Part shown: piece by piece, positions 57,947-64,000 of the stretch
Layout of the letters: the number at the start of each line of letters is the position of its first letter
Position numbering within the stretch: the first letter of the stretch is position 1
Assembly: GCA_001184205.1 (NCBI GenBank)
Contig: LBMP01000001.1
Coordinates: 772,001 to 836,000, forward strand
Reading direction: 5' to 3'
Source: Desulfocarbo indianensis
GTDB taxonomy: Bacteria > Desulfobacterota > Desulfarculia > Desulfarculales > Desulfarculaceae
DNA length: 64,000 nucleotides
The notes under the pieces: model-generated
Database searches by the model: none
What the model was told of the DNA's origin: nothing
Seen by the model: the letters and a program-made list of their open reading frames with translations, nothing else
Translations under genes and position numbers: made by a program

Positions 57947-60900
57947 TTAAGGCTCTTCGTTCAGGGGCCCGGTGCCCACCGTGGCCAGGCGCGGGGCCAG
58001 TTTCATGTCTTCCAGATGGCGCTTGGCCATGCCGGTCCAGGGCTCCGCCTTGAGCTTCACCAGGCGCTGATAGGCCGCCGCCACCTCGGCGTTTTTTTTC
58101 AGGACGCGCAGGCTGGCCGCCTGTTCGTAGATGGCCTGGGCCCGGGCGCGGTCGTCGCCGGCCAGGCCCTCGGCTTCCTTGAAATAGGCCAGGGAACGCT
58201 CCGCCTGGCCCACGCGCCGGGCCGCCGACCCGGCCTCCATGGAAACCAGGTATTTTTCCAGCCGGTCGCCGGGATCGAAGCGCTTGCCCGCCTGGTCCAG
58301 GGCTTCCAGGCCCTCGGCCACCTTGTCCAGTTTCACCAGGCAGCGGCCCAGGGCGGCGTAGTCCCGGGCCACCCAGGGGTATTCGAACTTCTGCTCCAGG
58401 ACGAAGCGCAACAGCGGCTCGGCCTCCTTGCACAGGCCCAGGGCCGCCAGGGAGCGCCCCCGCAGGGAGCGGCCCTGCACCGCGGCTTCCTTGTCCAGCC
58501 TGGCCACCACCTCGGCCGGCAGGGCCGCCAGCACGCCTTCGTAATCCCGGCCGGTCATGAGGTTGCGGGCCAGGGCCACGTGGTAGTCCAGGCGGTCCAG
58601 GCCGCGGCTGATGAGCACCTGATAGAGCTTGGCCGCGCGCAGGTTGAGCCCGGTGTTCTCGTAGGCCCAGGCCAGTATCTCCAGCATCTGGTTGCTGTTG
58701 GGCCGGCGCAGCGAGGCGCGGTTGCGCAGATAGGCGTCCATGAGGGCGATGGGCTTGTTGTCCTTTTTCAGCTTTTGCAGGAAAGCCACCGTGGCCATGT
58801 CCAGGGTGTATTCCACCTCGGGCCGGAAGGGGCTGCGGGGGTTCTTTTGCAGGAGCTGCTCCAGGATGGCCAGCGCCTTGGGATAGTCTTCCTTCTTGTA
58901 GTAATAGACCCCCAGCTTGAGCTGGGCCAGCTCGGCCACCGGCCGGGTGGGGTATTTCTTGAGTATCTCGGTGTAGGTCTTTAAAGCGTCGGTGGTGGGC
59001 GCCACCTGGAAGATATCCCAGGGGTGCTCTTTGTCCTTGGCCGGCGATTCGGCCAGGCGGATGCGGGCCACCAGGGCGCCGTCGGTGTCGGGGAACAGCT
59101 TGACCACCTGGTTGTAAATGACCTTGGCCGCCTTGAAGGCCCCCTCGAACTGATAGGAGTCGCCCACCCTGGTGAGGATGATGTCGTTGTCGCGGATATC
59201 GGGCATGATGTTGAGCGCCCAGAGGAAATAGCGCCTGGCCTCGGGATAGCGCTTCAATTGGAACTCGGCCTCGCCGATGTAGTAGAGAAGCTCGGGCTCC
59301 TCCAGGCGCAGCCTGGGGAAGCGGCGGTCCATGTCCTGCAAGAGGTAGGAGGCCCGCTCGAACTGGGCCATGCCGAAAAGCGCCTGGGCCTGGCCCCAGT
59401 CGGCGTCCTTGCGGAAGCGGCTGTCCGGGTACTTGGCGGCGACATCGCGGAACTGGTCCAGGGCCTGGGACCATTTGCCGCCGGCCACGTAGGCCCGCCC
59501 CTGGTTGACCATGGCCAGGGGCACGTATTCGCTCTTGGGGTAGTCCTCCATCACGATCTGGAAGTAACCCTGGGCCTTGAAGGCCTCGCCCACCAGCATG
59601 GCGGTGCGGCCCATCTGCAACAGCGCCCAGGGCACCTGGTCGGACTGGGGATAGAGGTCGATGCCCTTTTGATAGTTCTCCATGGCCTGCATGTAGCGCG
59701 GCAGCATCTCGCGCTCATACAAATAGAAATAGGAGTCGGCCAGGCGGAAGGTGGCTTCCCCGGCCAGGGGGTGTTTGGGGTAATTGAGCAGGAATTGCTG
59801 GAAGCCGTTGAGGGCCTCGGCGTAGTGGCGCGAATCCAGCTCCGTCTTGGCCCGGTTGAACAGCGCCTGGGCCTCGCGGTCCCACTGCCCCTTTTCGCCC
59901 AGGCGGGCCGCCTGGGGCGGGCGCGTTTCGGGCGGCCCCGGCATGGGGGCCAGGGCCGGGGCCGGCGGCTGGGCAGGGGGCTGGCCGGAGGCCGGGGCCG
60001 GCTCGGCGGGCTGTTGGGGGGCCGGGGACGGCGGCGCGGCGGGCTCCTCATCCGTCTGGGGCATGGCCTGGGGCATGGTCCCCCTGGCCGCCCGCTGGGC
60101 CTGGGCCTGGGCTTGAGCTTGGGCTTGAGCCACCTTGCCGATCACCGCATGAGCGCTTTCGGGCGGGGCCGCCTCCGGCCCCTGTTTCATTTCGCCGCGG
60201 GGCCTGGCCAAGACCGGGGGCGGCGGCACCGGCGGTATCTTGCCCCTGGCCAGGGTTTCCCTGGGGCCGGGCTCGGCCAGGGAGGCCATGGGGATTTCCG
60301 GGAACCTCTCGGCGATATCGTTTTGCGGCGCGGCCTCGGGCTGGGCCGGGGCGCTGGGCGCGTCCGGCCCCAGGGAGGCCTTGGCGGGCTCCCCGGCGGC
60401 GGGCGGCGCGGCCTCGGCCAGGGCCTGGCCGTCGCTGGCCGGCTCCGGCGGCGCGGGCGGCGCCTGGTTGGGCTCCATCACCGGCAGCTCCGGCGAAACC
60501 TTCAGTTCTTGGGGGCTCTCCACCCTGGCCTGGTCGATGCGGTCCAGGGCCTCGGCCTCGGCCTGGGCTTGGGCCTCGCTCTGGGCGGGGGCAGGGGGGG
60601 CCGCGGGAGCGACGGGGGGGGCGGGGGCGGCCGTCTGCTGGGCGGCCTTTTGCCTGGCCCAGGCCTGGGGCGTGATGAGCCGCAGGTCCAGGACCAGCTT
60701 GTCGCCCTGGCCGGCGGGGTAAAGCTGATGGCGGGCCAGGGGGCGGGCCAGCTTGAGGCGCAACTTCAGGGGCTGGCCCTGTTCCACCTGCAAGCCCTCG
60801 ATCCGCTCGTCGCCCCGGGGCAGGGCCAGGCCCGGCGTGATCTTGGCCCTCTCCAGGCTTAAGACCGCCTCGGGGCCCTGGCTGAAAAGCACTCCCTTGA

Positions 60901-61585
60901 GGCCGGCGTCGGCGTCCAGGACCAGCCGGGTGAATTCGGCGTGGCTGCCCAGGCGCACCCGCAGCACCACGGCCGGCGGCCCCTGGGGCGCGGCCGCCTG
61001 GGCGGTCTCGGCCGGGGCGGGGGCCTGGCTCTGGGCCGGGGCCGGCGGCGCGGGAGCGGCTTGCCCGGCCAGGGCGCTGGGCGCGGCCTGGGGCGCGGGC
61101 GCTGGGCGGGGGGCCGGCGCGGGCCGGGCTGCCGGCGGGGGGGGCGGCGGGCCGGCCGGCGGGGAAGCCTTGGGCGGCGCTACTTTTTCTTCCAGGGTGG
61201 GCGGCCCGCCCAGTTCCAGGGTAAGGCGGCGGGCCTGGGCTTCGTACAGGGGCAGCACCGTGACCCCGGGGAAACGGGTGCGCACGGTGATGGCCAGGCC
61301 GCCGGGCTCGGGCCGGGCGCTGAGGCCGGCCACCAGGCGGTCGCCGCTGGCGTCGGGCAGGGGCGTTTGCAGGCTGGTGTTCAGGAAATGCAGCACCACG
61401 GTCTGGGGGTCGGCCAGCTCCACCTGATATTCCAGGGGCGCGTTGGCCGCCAGCACCAGGCGGCTGGCCTGGTGATTGGGCGTGAGGCTGGCGCTGGTTA
61501 TCACCGCCGCCGCCGCTTCTCCGGCCCCCAAGACGCCGAGCAGCAATAGGCCCAGGACAATCGAGTATTTGCGGTATGCCGCTAT
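57947..61585 (-). CDS. Large AMIN-domain/TPR cell-envelope protein
   Basis: About 1212 residues. An N-terminal signal-like segment (RKYSIVLGLLLLGVLGAGEA) leads to AMIN-like repeats (about 20-130 and 200-310, e.g. RLVLAANAPLEYQVELADPQ), then a long Pro/Ala/Gln linker (about 315-565, including a run of AQ dipeptides) and about fifteen TPRs (LFNRAKTELDSRHYAEALNGF, and onward). AMIN domains bind peptidoglycan; the TPRs bind protein partners, as in pilus or secretion assemblies. The start is unusual: in-frame ATA at 61585 has GGGGAG six bases upstream and gives a full signal peptide; the first ordinary start, TTG 61546, truncates it. Flanked by two NtrC-type genes. Confidence 0.78.
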   Translation of the reverse strand: MAAYRKYSIVLGLLLLGVLGAGEAAAAVITSASLTPNHQASRLVLAANAPLEYQVELADPQTVVLHFLNTSLQTPLPDASGDRLVAGLSARPEPGGLAITVRTRFPGVTVLPLYEAQARRLTLELGGPPTLEEKVAPPKASPPAGPPPPPPAARPAPAPRPAPAPQAAPSALAGQAAPAPPAPAQSQAPAPAETAQAAAPQGPPAVVLRVRLGSHAEFTRLVLDADAGLKGVLFSQGPEAVLSLERAKITPGLALPRGDERIEGLQVEQGQPLKLRLKLARPLARHQLYPAGQGDKLVLDLRLITPQAWARQKAAQQTAAPAPPVAPAAPPAPAQSEAQAQAEAEALDRIDQARVESPQELKVSPELPVMEPNQAPPAPPEPASDGQALAEAAPPAAGEPAKASLGPDAPSAPAQPEAAPQNDIAERFPEIPMASLAEPGPRETLARGKIPPVPPPPVLARPRGEMKQGPEAAPPESAHAVIGKVAQAQAQAQAQAQRAARGTMPQAMPQTDEEPAAPPSPAPQQPAEPAPASGQPPAQPPAPALAPMPGPPETRPPQAARLGEKGQWDREAQALFNRAKTELDSRHYAEALNGFQQFLLNYPKHPLAGEATFRLADSYFYLYEREMLPRYMQAMENYQKGIDLYPQSDQVPWALLQMGRTAMLVGEAFKAQGYFQIVMEDYPKSEYVPLAMVNQGRAYVAGGKWSQALDQFRDVAAKYPDSRFRKDADWGQAQALFGMAQFERASYLLQDMDRRFPRLRLEEPELLYYIGEAEFQLKRYPEARRYFLWALNIMPDIRDNDIILTRVGDSYQFEGAFKAAKVIYNQVVKLFPDTDGALVARIRLAESPAKDKEHPWDIFQVAPTTDALKTYTEILKKYPTRPVAELAQLKLGVYYYKKEDYPKALAILEQLLQKNPRSPFRPEVEYTLDMATVAFLQKLKKDNKPIALMDAYLRNRASLRRPNSNQMLEILAWAYENTGLNLRAAKLYQVLISRGLDRLDYHVALARNLMTGRDYEGVLAALPAEVVARLDKEAAVQGRSLRGRSLAALGLCKEAEPLLRFVLEQKFEYPWVARDYAALGRCLVKLDKVAEGLEALDQAGKRFDPGDRLEKYLVSMEAGSAARRVGQAERSLAYFKEAEGLAGDDRARAQAIYEQAASLRVLKKNAEVAAAYQRLVKLKAEPWTGMAKRHLEDMKLAPRLATVGTGPLNEEP

Positions 61586-61816
61586 GGCGCGCTCCCCTTG
61601 CTAAGAGACTGCGGACGCAACTATGGCCCGCTTAGGGTTAGGCAAGATGGGTGCCAAGACCGTCCTGGTTAACTATCAGGCATAACCTGTGGAAAATCAA
61701 TGATTAAAAGCATCGGTCCCCGGTTGGGGCCGTAGTCAATATATTGACGTGTAGGCCGCGCCTTGAAGCGAGGCCGGCCGGGGGATAAGGTGTAGGTCTG
61801 CCTCTTAGGAGAGCCC

Positions 61817-62110
61817 ATGGCGCGCTGGTCTGAAAAAATTCCCCTCTTGCCCACCTATGGCGGCGCTTTAGGTGCGGCGGCGGGCATCCTGGCCGGGCTC
61901 TTGGCCGGCTTCCTGCGCCAAAATCCGGGAGCCGCCCTTTTCCTGGCCGTGGTGGGGTTTTTCGCGGGCTCCTTCGGCGGCTACCTGCTGGGCTACGCCG
62001 CTTTCATGGCCTATCACCTGCACCTCCAGGGCAAGACCGCCAGCGCCGCGGCTTTCCTGGCCCTGGTGCTGGCCCTGGCGGCTCTCATCATCTGGTGCCT
62101 GTTCTGGTAA
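61817..62110 (+). CDS. Small three-helix membrane protein
   Basis: A 97-residue protein with three hydrophobic segments (LGAAAGILAGLLAGFL, ALFLAVVGFFAGSFGGYLLG, AFLALVLALAALIIWCLF). GGAG lies seven bases before the ATG. Divergent from the AMIN/TPR gene. I do not recognise a family; Gly zippers suggest a small helical bundle. Function unknown. Confidence 0.7.
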   Translation: MARWSEKIPLLPTYGGALGAAAGILAGLLAGFLRQNPGAALFLAVVGFFAGSFGGYLLGYAAFMAYHLHLQGKTASAAAFLALVLALAALIIWCLFW

Positions 62111-62255
62111 GCCGGCTCGGCTGAAAAGGGCGAGTCTATGTGGGGAAGCGGGGCGAGCGCCGCGCCCCTGGTCGCCCGCTGATATATGAGGGGGATTGCC
62201 GCAGGCGGCGGGCATCTGGCGCGGCCGGACACCCGCCCCTCGTGAGATATGCGGG

Positions 62256-63677
<1,422 letters not shown>

Positions 63678-63973
63678 TGATTCCCCGCGTAATGGGCTTG
63701 CATGGGTCCCTTCCCTGGGCAACTGATCGCGGTAGGTGTGCCGCCCCCTCTGGGAACCGCCATCCTTGGCGGCTCCGGCATGCGTCAGAATTCCGACGCC
63801 TTTTTCTTTTTTAGGCGAATCTAGCGGGATTTGCAATACATTTTCGTTTTGGCCGGAGCTAAAAGGGCGGCGGAGCGCGAAAGCCGGCCAAGGGGTCGGG
63901 AACCTCGCCGACGGTAAGCGCGCCCGGCCTTAGCCCGGACGGCGCGGGCTTAAATAATTATGCCGGCCGGCGG
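63678..63973. other. Intergenic before the last minus-strand gene
   Basis: About 296 bases; AT-rich around 63795-63850, then GC-rich inverted repeats near 63915-63950 that could be the terminator of the following partial gene. No gene seen. Confidence 0.4.
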
Positions 63974-64000
63974 TCAGTCGTCCTGGCGGGGCGCGATGCC
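63974..64000 (-). CDS. Possible 3' end of a minus-strand gene cut by the window edge
   Basis: On the minus strand the last nine codons read GIAPRQDD followed by TGA, in frame to the window edge. Too short to identify; it may be chance. Confidence 0.25.
   Translation of the reverse strand, partial: GIAPRQDD

Noticed and set aside
59024-60862. Plus-strand frame of 612 codons opposite the AMIN/TPR gene
   Set aside because: Gly/Leu repeats derive from the reverse complement of the Pro/Ala/Gln linker.

Overview
The window is 64 kb of a high-GC bacterial chromosome with tightly packed genes, often overlapping by a 4-base ATGA-type junction. Gene content points to an anaerobic deltaproteobacterium of the Desulfobacterota (sulfate-reducer relatives, possibly Desulfarculales-like). 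The main clues are a periplasmic CbiK-type cobaltochelatase in an anaerobic cobalamin operon, a DsrE2-type sulfur-relay protein, a C-GCAxxG-C-C protein with a rhodanese, and several NtrC-type sigma-54 activators. The taxonomic placement is inference. No rRNA, tRNA or CRISPR array was seen.

Layout. 1-5.7 kb: the 3' end of a GT81-like glycosyltransferase, a TerC-family protein, a secreted trypsin-like protease, then a divergent phosphate locus (Na/Pi cotransporter and a PstS-like protein) sharing a Pho-box-like array of four 11-bp units. 5.7-10.3 kb: a minus-strand glycan operon (DegT aminotransferase, DPM1-like transferase, GT-C enzyme with two discoidin-like domains). 10.4-13.0 kb: an AT-rich foreign segment lying between a full BKACE gene and a displaced 88-bp copy of that gene's 3' end; it carries an ankyrin fragment and two unfamiliar proteins. 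12.9-18.6 kb: BKACE, its IclR regulator and a large multi-PAS hybrid histidine kinase. 18.9-31.7 kb: a thirteen-gene cobalamin operon (cbiK, btuC, btuD, btuF, cbiA, cbiC, cobI, a Gate-domain permease, cbiD, cobL, cobM, cbiG, cobJ) behind a cobalamin riboswitch and a strong intrinsic terminator. 31.8-39.7 kb: an LVIVD protein, a sulfur/redox operon (MauE-like, rhodanese, C-GCAxxG-C-C), and an operon of SLC13 transporter, CBS protein and a PEP-synthase-like protein without the TIM barrel. 40.2-44.7 kb: a three-gene operon of an unrecognised 811-residue protein, a phosphatidylserine-decarboxylase homologue and an Lgt-like membrane protein, the best candidate here for an undescribed system. 44.8-52.3 kb: a CheW protein with an inserted CZB zinc sensor, a PEP-CTERM protein, DsrE2, a soluble chemoreceptor with a C-terminal sensor, QueD, a zinc-ribbon protein, a VCBS-like secreted protein and a decayed IS481 transposase remnant. 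52.3-56.4 kb: LPS/polysaccharide genes and rnc. 56.5-64 kb: two NtrC-family activators, both with degenerate receiver domains, flank a 1.2-kresidue AMIN/TPR cell-envelope protein and a small membrane protein.

In the cobalamin operon, sirohydrochlorin is probably metallated in the periplasm by CbiK, moved by the BtuFCD-type transporter, and processed by the methyltransferases; the riboswitch would shut transcription off when B12 is plentiful. The phosphate pair is probably induced together by PhoB under phosphate limitation. Coding assignments rest on motif recognition and operon logic by reading; no database search was run.
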